Positions 1-7,987 of a stretch of 64,000 bases of DNA are shown here, piece by piece. Position 1 is the stretch's first letter; the number at the start of each line of letters is the position of its first letter. The DNA is from Phycisphaerales bacterium (GTDB lineage Bacteria; Planctomycetota; Phycisphaerae; Phycisphaerales; UBA1924): contig JALUWX010000012.1 of assembly GCA_027019265.1 (NCBI GenBank), forward strand, positions 35,802 to 99,801, given 5' to 3'. The position numbers were made by a program, and so were the translations under genes. Under the pieces are notes generated by a model, which was given only the letters and a program-made list of their open reading frames with translations, was not told where the DNA came from and searched no databases.

Positions 1-897
1 AGTTCCCTCGATCCGTTCGATCAGCGAAGCGACATCGCTCGAATCGCCCTCCCCGATCGCGCGGACATCGATCAAGGATCGCTCGCGTGTCTCGTCATCG
101 GCGTGCGCGAGGTGATGGATGATCGGGTACGTCAGCTTCCCCTTCTCCAGATCCTTCCCCACGGATTTTCCAACCTCTTCGAGCGTCCCCGTCAGGTCGA
201 GCACGTCGTCCTGGATCTGGAACGCGATCCCCAGATCGAGCCCGAAGCCCCGCAGCGCTTCCGCGATGGGGTCGTGCTCCCGATCGAACCCGAGCGCGGA
301 ACGCGCCCCCAGTTCGCACGCGGCCCCGATCAGCGCGGCCGTCTTCCGCTTCAGGATCTCGAAATACGTGGGCTCATCGAGCGAAAGGTTGTTCCGGTTG
401 TGGAGCTGGAGCAGCTCACCCGTGCACATGACCGCGCTCGCGCGTCCCACGATCCTCGACGGCACTGGAGACTCGAGCGAGGAGCACAGCTCGTACGCGC
501 TCGCGATTAGGTAGTCCCCGAGGATCACGCTCGTCTCGTTCCCCTTCATCGCGTTGATCGTCCGTCCCCGACGACGGATCTCCGCTTCGTCGAGCACGTC
601 GTCGTGAACGAGTGTCGCCATGTGCACCATCTCAGAGACCGCGCCGCACACGATCGGAGCGCGATCCGTCACCGCGGACAGATCCTCCGATCCACGCGCC
701 GCGGCGTTGCACAGCAGCACCAACGTCGGGCGCAGCATCTTCCCCCGGTACCGCTCGATGTGCGCGCACATCGTGTCCACAGGGGGGAGCTCCGAGCGGA
801 GCTGTTCATCGAACACATCGGACACCCGCGCTAGACCATCCACAACGACGGACTGGATCTCGCGCAGCTCTTCGGGGATGTCGAGCACACCTTGCAC
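1..897 (-). CDS. Polyprenyl diphosphate synthase, 3' end cut by the window edge
   Basis: Trans-isoprenyl diphosphate synthase, which condenses isopentenyl diphosphate with an allylic diphosphate to make the chains of quinones or carotenoids. The minus-strand frame is open from 897 to the left edge. It carries the first Asp-rich motif in VHDDVLDEAEIRRRG (near 585-600) and the second in FQIQDDVLDLTG (near 200-230), plus GKMLRPTLVLL and GKDLEKGKLTYPI, all usual for the family. About 299 residues are visible and the C-terminal part is missing. No ATG lies at the expected N-terminus. The best start is GTG at 897, 15 nt after the stop of the upstream methyltransferase in the same frame, with AGACGAGG as a weak Shine-Dalgarno; GTG at 888 is an alternative. 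Chain length cannot be told from what is seen. Confidence 0.9.
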   Translation of the reverse strand, partial: MQGVLDIPEELREIQSVVVDGLARVSDVFDEQLRSELPPVDTMCAHIERYRGKMLRPTLVLLCNAAARGSEDLSAVTDRAPIVCGAVSEMVHMATLVHDDVLDEAEIRRRGRTINAMKGNETSVILGDYLIASAYELCSSLESPVPSRIVGRASAVMCTGELLQLHNRNNLSLDEPTYFEILKRKTAALIGAACELGARSALGFDREHDPIAEALRGFGLDLGIAFQIQDDVLDLTGTLEEVGKSVGKDLEKGKLTYPIIHHLAHADDETRERSLIDVRAIGEGDSSDVASLIERIEGT

Positions 898-912
898 GTG
901 GATGACCTCGTC

Positions 913-1806
913 TCAGCAGAACGCGCCGATGTAGTTGATGAACGCGGGGTCCGCTTCACCCTCCATCGTCGCTTCGTATTCGCCGTTCCCTTCGCCGTCC
1001 TCGTCTTCCCCTTCCCAGTAGACGTTGACGTGCTCGAACCCCGCTTCGTACAGGAGCTCACGGATCTCGGGGAGCGACCACAAGCGCCATTCGTACACGA
1101 ACGCGTCTTCCATCTTGGTCTTGTCAGCGAACTTGAAGTGGATCTTGCAGCACATCTCACCCGTGATCGGGTTGAAGCTGTGCTGGTCCCAGACGTACGT
1201 GAACTTCTGCCCGTTCTCGTCCTCGATCTTCTTCGTCTCTTCCTGCTCGAGCATCGCTTCGGATCCGCCGTAGTGGTCGAGGAAGAACACCCCGCCCGGC
1301 GCGAGCGATTCGCGAACCGTCGTGAAGTAGTGGCGCATCTGCTCGCGGGTCCGGAAGATCCAGTACGAGAAGTTCATCGCAAGCACGATGTCCACATTCG
1401 ACGCATCACCCGGCGAGAGCACATCCCGGTTGATCTGACGGATCCGCCCGCGCTGTGATTCGTTCAGCTTGGACAAACAGTGGTCCCGCCCCCAGTCCAG
1501 GGTCGGCTGATCGATATCGAGGCCCACAGCGACGTTGTCGTCCCGTCTCCGGACCCACTCGCACGATGTGTTGCAGGTCCCGGCGAAGTCCTCTCGGAGC
1601 GTTCTCGCTTTCCGTCCCCGGATCGCTTCGTACTCCCCATCGACGAAGTCGATCTCGGCCTCCACGTTCTGGACACTGAGCTGGTAGAGCGTGTGCCGAT
1701 CCGCGTTCGAAGCGGAGAGCGCCCCCGTTTTCTCCGCCTTTTTCGCCGCCTTCTCGTCGAGCTTCGCTTTCCTTCCCGATTTGCGTGCTTTGGTCGTCGC
1801 GCTCAT
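913..1806 (-). CDS. Class I SAM-dependent methyltransferase
   Basis: Predicted cytosolic methyltransferase of 297 aa, substrate unknown. After a Lys/Ala-rich N-terminus (1-25) comes a Rossmann-type core: a region ending REDFAGTC where motif I is expected, VGLDID as the acidic end of strand 2 (motif II), and VDIVLAMNFSYWIF followed by LAPGGVFFLDHYGG (motifs III-IV). The C-terminus is acidic (WEGEDEDGEGNGEYE). The ATG at 1806 was chosen because GGAAGGA lies about 12 nt upstream; an in-frame ATG at 1848 would add 14 residues with no homology signal. The gene ends 15 nt before the polyprenyl synthase start, so the two are probably co-transcribed, perhaps for quinone synthesis, but it lacks obvious UbiE/UbiG features and that link is inference. 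Confidence 0.8.
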   Translation of the reverse strand: MSATTKARKSGRKAKLDEKAAKKAEKTGALSASNADRHTLYQLSVQNVEAEIDFVDGEYEAIRGRKARTLREDFAGTCNTSCEWVRRRDDNVAVGLDIDQPTLDWGRDHCLSKLNESQRGRIRQINRDVLSPGDASNVDIVLAMNFSYWIFRTREQMRHYFTTVRESLAPGGVFFLDHYGGSEAMLEQEETKKIEDENGQKFTYVWDQHSFNPITGEMCCKIHFKFADKTKMEDAFVYEWRLWSLPEIRELLYEAGFEHVNVYWEGEDEDGEGNGEYEATMEGEADPAFINYIGAFC

Positions 1807-2008
1807 CGATCGATCCCGTCCTTCCAGAATCCAAGGCCGTCCGCACACACAAGAAATCGGGTCCGTCCGAGAACCCCGTGTGTGCCCAATCGTAGTGGAT
1901 CACATACGCCCCGGCGCTCGATGGAGACAGTGAAACACGCACTTTCGGAGCGGGGTCCGAGGGATCATCAGGGTCTACACTCCAGACCCATACGGAGGAA
2001 CCATTCCC

Positions 2009-3352
2009 ATGCGTTTGACCATGGTCGGAACCGGATACGTCGGGCTCGTTACAGGGGTCTGTCTCGCGAACACAGGCAACGATGTCACCTGCCTCGATGT
2101 CGATCCCGAGAAGATCGAGAAGCTCGAGAAGGACATCTGCCCGATCTATGAGCCCGGTCTCACGGACCTCATGATCAAGAACCGCAAAGCGGGGCGCCTC
2201 ACCTACACCCTCGACAAGAAGGCCGCCTACCAGAGCGCGGAGATGATCTTCATCTGTGTCGGGACCCCGTCGGACGACAAGGGTCACACGGATATGACCT
2301 ACATCGACGGCGCGGCCGACGATATCGGGAACGCGATCAAAGAGCTCGGACCCGACCAGCCCCCCAAGATCGTCGTCGTCAAATCCACCGTCCCCGTCGG
2401 GACCACCTTCCGGGTGAAGGAACGGATCAAAGCGATCGTCGGGGATATCCCCTTCCATGTCGCCGACAACCCCGAGTTCCTCAAGGAAGGCGACGCCGTC
2501 AACGACTTCAACAAGCCCGACCGGGTTGTCGTGGGTGTCGAGTCCGACGAAGTGGGGGAGCGCTTCCGCGATCTCTACGACCCCTTCGTCCGGAACGGGC
2601 ACCCCATCTTCGTCATGGACGTCCTGAGCGCCGAGATGGTGAAGTACGCCTCCAACAACTTCCTCGCGACCAAGATCTCCTTCATCAACGAGATGGCCAA
2701 CCTCTGCGAGGCCTACGGCGCCAACATCAACCGGGTCCGTGAAGGCATGTGCTCCGATTCCCGGATCGGGCACCAGTTCCTCTACCCGGGTCTGGGCTAC
2801 GGCGGATCCTGCTTCCCCAAGGACACCCTCGCGTGCATCATGATGGGCGACAAGGCCGGGGTCACCATGCAGATCTCCAACGCCGTCCACGGCACCAACG
2901 AGCGCCAGCGCAACCTCTTCTTCAACAAGATCATCAAGCACTTCGGTTCCGAGACCGCGCTCCAGGGCAAGAAGATCGCCTTCTGGGGGCTCGCGTTCAA
3001 ACCCCGGACCGACGACATCCGCAAGGCCCCCGCGCTCACCCTGATCCGCAAGGCGCTCGGGTACGGCGCGACCTGCCACGGCTTCGACCTCGTCGCGAAG
3101 GAGAACGTCGGGAAAGAGATGGGCGACACCGTCACTCTCTTCGACGACATGTACGAATGCGCCAAGGGCTGCGACGCGCTCGTCATCTCCACCGATTGGC
3201 CGGAGTTCAAGTCCCCCGATTTCGACAAGCTCGGAGAGGTCATGGGCGCGAAGGTTATCTTCGACGGCCGGAACCTCTACCGCCGTCAACACCTCGACGA
3301 GCTCGGGTTCACCTACTACTCCGTGGGTCGCGCCCCCGTCACCCCGGCCTGA
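2009..3352 (+). CDS. ugd: UDP-glucose 6-dehydrogenase family
   Basis: Oxidises UDP-glucose to UDP-glucuronate with two NAD+, supplying surface polysaccharide precursors. The 447-aa length is normal. The N-terminal Rossmann motif GTGYVG is at residues 7-12, followed by CLDVDPEKI and IFICVGTPS. The central block NNFLATKISFINE and the catalytic Cys268 in GYGGSCFPKD are intact. The C-terminal UDP-binding part contains FWGLAFKPRTDDIR. ATG 2009 has GGAGGA about 8 nt upstream; ATG 2021 would cut into the nucleotide-binding strand. A -10-like TACACT lies near 1974. The gene stands alone and is followed by a strong terminator. GDP-mannose dehydrogenase is the main alternative, but the overall pattern favours UDP-glucose. 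Confidence 0.92.
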   Translation: MRLTMVGTGYVGLVTGVCLANTGNDVTCLDVDPEKIEKLEKDICPIYEPGLTDLMIKNRKAGRLTYTLDKKAAYQSAEMIFICVGTPSDDKGHTDMTYIDGAADDIGNAIKELGPDQPPKIVVVKSTVPVGTTFRVKERIKAIVGDIPFHVADNPEFLKEGDAVNDFNKPDRVVVGVESDEVGERFRDLYDPFVRNGHPIFVMDVLSAEMVKYASNNFLATKISFINEMANLCEAYGANINRVREGMCSDSRIGHQFLYPGLGYGGSCFPKDTLACIMMGDKAGVTMQISNAVHGTNERQRNLFFNKIIKHFGSETALQGKKIAFWGLAFKPRTDDIRKAPALTLIRKALGYGATCHGFDLVAKENVGKEMGDTVTLFDDMYECAKGCDALVISTDWPEFKSPDFDKLGEVMGAKVIFDGRNLYRRQHLDELGFTYYSVGRAPVTPA

Positions 3353-3376
3353 TCCGATTCCATCCATCACAGCAAC

Positions 3377-3413
3377 GAAGAAGGGGACCCGGTCGGGTCC
3401 CCTTCTTCTATTT
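3377..3413 (+). terminator. Bidirectional rho-independent terminator after ugd
   Basis: Perfect 15-nt inverted arms (3377-3391 and 3394-3408, GAAGAAGGGGACCCG and its complement) separated by GT, followed by TATTTC. The symmetric A-rich and T-rich flanks let it stop transcription from ugd and from the convergent gene at 3437-4102. Confidence 0.85.
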
Positions 3414-3436
3414 CAATCGAGTTATGGTTCGTTGGA

Positions 3437-4102
3437 TCAGCGCCGACGACGACCCATCGCGAGACCACCGAGCCCGAGCAGCGCGACGGCGCTGGGCGCG
3501 GGGGTGATCGTCACGTTGTCGAGATCAAACGTGACCTCGAGCGGGGTGCTCAGCCCATCGGGACGGAATGAAGAGACTTGGATGTTCCCGATCGAGCTCA
3601 GGATCGTCTCGTAATCCGCCGGTGTGAAGGGGGGCTCGACTACGAGGAGGGGGTTCGACGGATCGATCGCGAACGTCAGCGTGGTCCACACACCCGAGGA
3701 GACGAGCGTTCCGCTCTGGATCCCGATCGCCGGGAAGTTGAACGACGACGCAAGACGGACCGCGATGTCCAGGTCCATCCCCGCGTTATGCCGCACATCG
3801 AACGAGATCGTCGTGATCCCACCAGCGATGTAATCGCCGACGAACGCGTCGCCGGAGGAGTCGAATCCGTCCTGACCACGGAAGAGGGTCAGCCCGAACG
3901 GGCCGGCCGTGTTCAGGTCCGTCGTCGTCGAGACGTAAGCGCTCCCGTCGAGCGCGCCCGAACCGACCTCGACGAGCGAGCTCCCGATCCCGTCGGCCCA
4001 GTTGCTTGCGCCGTCGTTGAAGTCCTCGACGAACGAGCTGACGCCCGCAACCGAAACGCTCGAAGCAAGGCCGATGAGCGCGAGTGCGATGGTTTGATTC
4101 AT
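3437..4102 (-). CDS. Secreted protein with PEP-CTERM-like C-terminal anchor
   Basis: A 221-aa exported protein of unknown role. Signal peptide about 1-20 (MNQTIALALIGLASSVSVAG). The body FVEDFNDGASNWADGIG and its beta-rich continuation resemble carbohydrate-binding or jelly-roll modules of planctomycete surface proteins. The last 21 residues are a sorting-type tail: P-A-P-S, a Leu/Gly hydrophobic run and a final RRRR. This is the layout of PEP-CTERM signals processed by exosortase, although PAP replaces PEP. GAGAGGA upstream of ATG 4102 gives a good ribosome site. The gene converges on ugd. It lies 52 nt downstream of the dockerin-tailed gene at 4155-5180 on the same strand, so the two may form one transcript carrying two anchor types. 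Confidence 0.8.
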   Translation of the reverse strand: MNQTIALALIGLASSVSVAGVSSFVEDFNDGASNWADGIGSSLVEVGSGALDGSAYVSTTTDLNTAGPFGLTLFRGQDGFDSSGDAFVGDYIAGGITTISFDVRHNAGMDLDIAVRLASSFNFPAIGIQSGTLVSSGVWTTLTFAIDPSNPLLVVEPPFTPADYETILSSIGNIQVSSFRPDGLSTPLEVTFDLDNVTITPAPSAVALLGLGGLAMGRRRR

Positions 4103-4154
4103 TTCACGTATCCTCTCTCAATACACACGGTGTGTGCGGGTTGAATGTCCCTGC

Positions 4155-5180
4155 TTATTCCGCCGCAAACGCGCTCAGGAACGCGCTCACATCGAAGAAA
4201 TCGAACTGGCAATCCCCCGTGATGTCGGCCGCCGGATCGTCGTTCGACAACGCCGTCAGGAACCCGCTGACATCGAAGAAGTCCTTCTCCCCGTCCCCGT
4301 TGAAGTCGCCCTCGTCGCCGACCCGGACCGTGAGCGACAACGTCGCCGTGTACCCGAAGATCTGCGCGATCGGGTTCTCCTTGGAGTAGAAGATCGGGTA
4401 GTTCCCCGAGCCCCCGTCCGGACCACCCGAAGCGGGGTTCATCGAAGTCACAGCGAACCGGAGCTCCCCGAGATCCAGCATCCGCGCGAGCTCGAGACCC
4501 GTCCCCTGATCGCACGGGGTGAACGAGAACGTGAACGCCGTGTCCGCCGGGACCAGGTCGCCCGGGTTGACCGTGTCCGTGACCCCGATCGCGAGCGGCT
4601 CCGCTTCGAACTGGTCCTTGAGATGATTCGAGACGTCCATCGCGATCCCCGCGCTGTCGTACTGCGCCGCAAACGCGCGACGCATCCCCTGCGCGGGCTC
4701 GACCTCGGGGACAAACCCGAAGGCCGTGCTCTCCGAGAACGTGGTCTGGTCGAACCCTTCCCGATACCCGACCAGGAACAGGTTGATCGGACGGCCGGGA
4801 TCGGTGTCCAGGATGTCGGGCTCCCCGACCATCACATACGTCGTGTACGAGTCGTATGTGTCGTCGTACGTGAACCCGAGGTCGTTCGAGACCGTCATCG
4901 TGAGCGTTGCTTCGATGATTCGGTAGCCGTCCTCACCCAGACCCGGAGCGATATCGCCGGAGGTATCGAACCCGACGAGCACCTGCGCGTCGTGATCGTC
5001 GAATCCCTCCAAGAGGGTCGCACCGAACGCTGACACCTCGAGCCGGAACCCCGGGGACCCGTTGAACGGATACATCCAGCGATCCAGCGAAGGGGTCCCG
5101 ATCGTCGGCGAAACCAACTGCGCCTGAGCGCCCGAAGCCGCAAGGAATGAGCAAGCAAGAGCGATGGTGGATCGTTGCAT
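4155..5180 (-). CDS. Secreted protein with a variant dockerin-like module (no terminal Cys)
   Basis: A 341-aa exported protein, function unknown. Signal peptide about 1-20 ending AQA. The C-terminal ~53 residues are a two-repeat Ca-binding module (DFNGDGEKDFFDVSGFL and DITGDCQFDFFDVSAFL). It departs from the other eight modules in the window: the Cys normally just before the first repeat and the terminal Gly-Cys-Pro are both absent, and the chain ends AAE. ATG 5180 is preferred because GGAGAC precedes it and the signal peptide starts there; an in-frame start at 5225 would put 15 hydrophilic residues in front. It probably shares a transcript with the gene ending at 3437. Confidence 0.8.
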   Translation of the reverse strand: MQRSTIALACSFLAASGAQAQLVSPTIGTPSLDRWMYPFNGSPGFRLEVSAFGATLLEGFDDHDAQVLVGFDTSGDIAPGLGEDGYRIIEATLTMTVSNDLGFTYDDTYDSYTTYVMVGEPDILDTDPGRPINLFLVGYREGFDQTTFSESTAFGFVPEVEPAQGMRRAFAAQYDSAGIAMDVSNHLKDQFEAEPLAIGVTDTVNPGDLVPADTAFTFSFTPCDQGTGLELARMLDLGELRFAVTSMNPASGGPDGGSGNYPIFYSKENPIAQIFGYTATLSLTVRVGDEGDFNGDGEKDFFDVSGFLTALSNDDPAADITGDCQFDFFDVSAFLSAFAAE

Positions 5181-5281
5181 GTGGAGTCTCCGAGCAAAAA
5201 ATGCGCTAGGGCCGTGAGTTGGCAAGGAATTTCCGATTTCCCGCGATCCAGACTTGTCACACGGGAACAGTCGCCGAATGA

Positions 5282-5298
5282 TTGAGACTGAGTCTCAA
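5282..5298. promoter_or_regulatory. Perfect 17-bp palindrome, Fur-like operator candidate 1
   Basis: TTGAGACTGAGTCTCAA is an 8-1-8 perfect inverted repeat upstream of the prepilin-like gene. Its 7-1-7 core has the architecture of Fur/Zur/PerR-family sites. A second, near-identical copy sits 43 bp downstream, about four helical turns, on the same DNA face. Confidence 0.6.
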
Positions 5299-5324
5299 GA
5301 ACTCAAGGGCAGACATCAAATTTG

Positions 5325-5341
5325 TTGCGACTGAATCTCAA
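5325..5341. promoter_or_regulatory. Second palindrome copy, Fur-like operator candidate 2
   Basis: TTGCGACTGAATCTCAA matches the perfect palindrome at 5282-5298 at 15 of 17 positions. It ends about 44 nt before the likely ATG at 5385, so a bound protein would probably cover the promoter or early transcript of that gene. Confidence 0.5.
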
Positions 5342-5384
5342 CAACTTCTCGGACGCACCAAACCCCGGTCAAGGATCGGCCGAC

Positions 5385-6296
5385 ATGAACACCATGACCC
5401 AACGACGCGCCTTCACCCTCATCGAGCTCTTGGTCGTGGTCGCGATCATCGCGCTCCTGATCGGGATCCTCCTCCCCGCGCTGGGCAGCGCCCGTGAGAG
5501 CGCGAAGGCCGTCCGTGAACAGGTCGGGCTCAAGCAGCTCATGACGGCCTACACGATGTACGCCGACGACAACGGCGGCCGACTCCTCATCGGATACCTC
5601 AGCGACGACCACTGGTCACGGATGGTCGAAGACAACGAGGTCCCCAGGGATCTCCGAGGAAACTCCGTCGGCGCAATCGTCGGGAAACGCTACCCCTGGC
5701 GCCTCATCCCCTACCTGGATTTCCAGTTCGAAGCGATCTATCAGGATTCGCGCGTGATGGAACAGCTCGCAGAAGCCGTCGATGCGCCCGACGCCCACGC
5801 GCACTCGAGCGAAACCATGCAGTACGTCGTCTCCCTCTACCCCTCCTTCGGGATCAACTCCTACTTCGTCGGAGGCGGCGCGAACGGTGACAACCTCATG
5901 TGGTCCACCCAAGGGCGCCGGCTCTTCGGGAAGTTTCATGTGGATCGGCTCTCCGGAGCGCACCGTCCCTCACATCTGATGACCTTCGCGACCTCGCGCT
6001 CCCAAGCCGACGCGTCCGTGCTCCCCGGGTACGGGACTATCGAGGGCGGGTTCATCGTCAAGCCCCCGTACCTCTACGAGACCTCGGGTCGTCAGTGGAA
6101 CGACACCTACGCGAGCACCCCCGAGGACCCCATGCGGAACTCCGGCGGGGTCTCGATGCGCTACAAGGACAAAGCCATCGTCGGGATGCTCGACGGGCAC
6201 GCCGAGCAGCTCGACTGGGACCAGCTCAACGACATGCGATACTGGTCGAACGGCGCCACCGAGCCCGACTGGACCATCCGCGCCAACCTCCCCTAA
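5385..6296 (+). CDS. Type II secretion/prepilin-like protein (N-terminal methylation motif)
   Basis: A 303-aa pseudopilin-type protein, probably assembled in the inner membrane or periplasm. Residues 8-35 hold the prepilin peptidase motif: RRAFTLIELLVVVAIIALL followed by IGILLPALG, with cleavage expected before FTLIE. The rest is soluble. Near the C-terminus GMLDGHAEQLDW recalls the H-x9-DG-type ends common in large planctomycete pseudopilin families. ATG 5385 is chosen because AAGGA lies 9 nt upstream; ATG 5394 is possible, and an in-frame TTG at 5322 would add 21 residues ahead of the motif and overlap the second palindrome. The two palindromes suggest control by a Fur-family repressor, which is inference. 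Confidence 0.85.
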   Translation: MNTMTQRRAFTLIELLVVVAIIALLIGILLPALGSARESAKAVREQVGLKQLMTAYTMYADDNGGRLLIGYLSDDHWSRMVEDNEVPRDLRGNSVGAIVGKRYPWRLIPYLDFQFEAIYQDSRVMEQLAEAVDAPDAHAHSSETMQYVVSLYPSFGINSYFVGGGANGDNLMWSTQGRRLFGKFHVDRLSGAHRPSHLMTFATSRSQADASVLPGYGTIEGGFIVKPPYLYETSGRQWNDTYASTPEDPMRNSGGVSMRYKDKAIVGMLDGHAEQLDWDQLNDMRYWSNGATEPDWTIRANLP

Positions 6297-6321
6297 AGCG
6301 GCCCCATCCGCGCGTCCGACC

Positions 6322-6327
6322 TACGCT
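6322..6327 (+). promoter_or_regulatory. -10-like hexamer placing the tyrS start at its ATG
   Basis: TACGCT lies 6 nt before the tyrS ATG, with no Shine-Dalgarno between. This would put the first transcribed base at or beside the start codon (leaderless mRNA). No convincing -35 is seen at 17 bp. Confidence 0.45.
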
Positions 6328-6333
6328 CCATCC

Positions 6334-7857
6334 ATGAGCGATCGAGCGACCATCACCAACCTCATCGACGAACTCGACTGGCGTGGGTTCATCAAAGACT
6401 GCACCGACCGGGAAGGGCTCGTGTCCCACCTCGCGTCCGGACACCGACGCATCTACGCCGGGTTCGACCCCACCTCCGACTCCCTCACCATCGGGAACCT
6501 CGTCCCCATCATGATGCTCGCGCACGTGCGGCGCGCTGGGCACACCCCCGTCGTCGTCATGGGCGGAGGGACCGGGCTCATCGGCGACCCCTCGGGCAAG
6601 TCCGCCGAACGCCAGATGATGACCAAGGAGCTCGTCGAGCACAACGTCTCCAAACAACGCGCCATCTTCGAGAACGTCCTGGGACAGATCGACGGCCCCG
6701 ACTACGAGATCAAAAACAACCTCGACTGGTTGGGCTCCATCTCGTACATCGACGCGCTCAGAGACATCGGCAAGCACTTCTCCGTCAACATGATGATGCA
6801 GAAGGAGTCCGTCAAAGAACGACTCAACAACAGAGAGCAGGGAATCTCCTACACCGAGTTCTCCTACATGATCCTCCAGGCCTACGACTTCGCGCACCTC
6901 TACGAAGCGGAGAAGATTACCGTGCAGTTTGGGGGGTCAGATCAATACGGCAACATCGTCGCTGGTTGTGACCTGATTCGTCGATACCGGCGAGAGTTTC
7001 TTGAGCGCATGATTGAGTTGTATCGCCCAGCCGCTAAAGCAGCCGGAGCTGATATTGATCTAGCAGTTTTCCGTGAAGCGACAAAAGATGAAGCTGATCG
7101 AAATCCTGTGTTTGCAGATGCACTACTTTCCACGCTCAATGTGGCGTGGAAGCGATATGGGCACGTAGTTGGAATTTCAGCAGAAGATCTTGAACGGTTG
7201 CAACGAGAGATCGCATTGGGCGATTTCAACTGTTCGGGCCTCACCGCCCCCCTCGTCAAAAAAGCCGACGGCACCAAGTTCGGCAAAACCGAAGCCGGCG
7301 CGATCTGGCTCACCGCGGCGCGCACCTCCCCCTACGCCTACCACCAGTTCTGGCTCAACGCCTCCGACGACGACGCACGCGACTGGATCAAGATCTTCAC
7401 CTTCCTCCCCAAGGACGAGATCGAAGCCATCCTCGCGCGTCACGACGAAGCCCCGGGGAAGCGTGAACTCCAGCGAGCCCTCGCCAACGAAGCGACCAAG
7501 ATCCTCCACGGCGAAGCCCAGATGGAGAACGCGATCGCCGCAGGGAAGGCCCTCTTCTCCGGCGACATCGCCGCCCTCGATGAGTCCACCCTCCTCGACG
7601 TCTTCGCGAATATCGAGTCCTCCACCCACCCGATCGCGGACCTTGACGACGGCGCAGACCCCGTCGAAATCCTCAAGGCCGTCGGGCTCGCGAGCTCGAA
7701 CCGGGAAGCCAAGGAGTTCCTGAATGAGGGCTCCGTGAGCGTGAACGGGCAGAAGATCGATCTCGAAACCAAGCTCACCCGGGACCACCTCCTCCACGGG
7801 TCCATCATCGCGATCCGGAGGGGCAAGAAGAACTGGCGTTTGACCCGCTGGTCCTGA
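6334..7857 (+). CDS. tyrS: Tyrosyl-tRNA synthetase with an 84-residue insertion
   Basis: Charges tRNA-Tyr. At 507 aa it is about 85 residues longer than usual bacterial enzymes. The catalytic fold is clear: GFDPTSDSLTIGN (43-55), GLIGDPSGKSAER, QGISYTEFSYMILQAYDF, GGSDQYGN (200-207) and the KMSKS-equivalent KFGKT (315-319). A C-terminal S4-like RNA-binding part runs from about 435. Two oddities: the HIGH signature reads TIGN, and residues 218-301 are an extra segment between GGSDQYGN and GLTAPLVKKADG. Bases ~6914-7236, covering that segment and its edges, are much lower in GC and use A/T-ending codons, unlike the rest of the gene. The reading frame is intact. Initiation is probably leaderless. 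Confidence 0.93.
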   Translation: MSDRATITNLIDELDWRGFIKDCTDREGLVSHLASGHRRIYAGFDPTSDSLTIGNLVPIMMLAHVRRAGHTPVVVMGGGTGLIGDPSGKSAERQMMTKELVEHNVSKQRAIFENVLGQIDGPDYEIKNNLDWLGSISYIDALRDIGKHFSVNMMMQKESVKERLNNREQGISYTEFSYMILQAYDFAHLYEAEKITVQFGGSDQYGNIVAGCDLIRRYRREFLERMIELYRPAAKAAGADIDLAVFREATKDEADRNPVFADALLSTLNVAWKRYGHVVGISAEDLERLQREIALGDFNCSGLTAPLVKKADGTKFGKTEAGAIWLTAARTSPYAYHQFWLNASDDDARDWIKIFTFLPKDEIEAILARHDEAPGKRELQRALANEATKILHGEAQMENAIAAGKALFSGDIAALDESTLLDVFANIESSTHPIADLDDGADPVEILKAVGLASSNREAKEFLNEGSVSVNGQKIDLETKLTRDHLLHGSIIAIRRGKKNWRLTRWS

Positions 7858-7889
7858 GCGGTTTCCCAGATTAATTCTTCCGATCTTCG

Positions 7890-7918
7890 TTCGAACTCGC
7901 CCCGGATTCTGGTAATCT
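7890..7918 (+). promoter_or_regulatory. Promoter for the 7988/8654 gene pair
   Basis: TTCGAA (7890-7895), a 17-bp spacer ending CTGG, and TAATCT (7913-7918). The GG before the -10 recurs at other secreted-protein promoters in this window. It leaves a ~60-nt leader before ATG 7988. Confidence 0.5.
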
Positions 7919-7987
7919 GAGCAATCGGCGCGTGAGAAACGCCGTGTTGTACGAGTAGAGAAGAGAAGAGAAAGAGGGAGAAACCAG

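Noticed and set aside
895..915. Read-through or selenocysteine at the TGA joining the methyltransferase to the polyprenyl synthase in the same frame
   Set aside because: Both proteins are complete single-domain families, no SECIS-like hairpin is visible, and a GTG start follows within 15 nt.
1406..3370. Long open frame (654 codons) opposite ugd on the minus strand
   Set aside because: It is the mirror of ugd codon structure in high-GC DNA; composition is Gly/Val/Asp-rich with no family motif. Similar long mirror frames opposite hppD, aspS, the VCBS genes and others were rejected for the same reason.
6967..7236. Possible intein in TyrRS, because the insertion lies between a Cys (212) and an Asn-Cys junction (299-300)
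   Set aside because: Splicing there would remove the native helix after GGSDQYGN. At under 90 residues it is far shorter than known inteins, and no intein blocks (TxxH, HN) are present.
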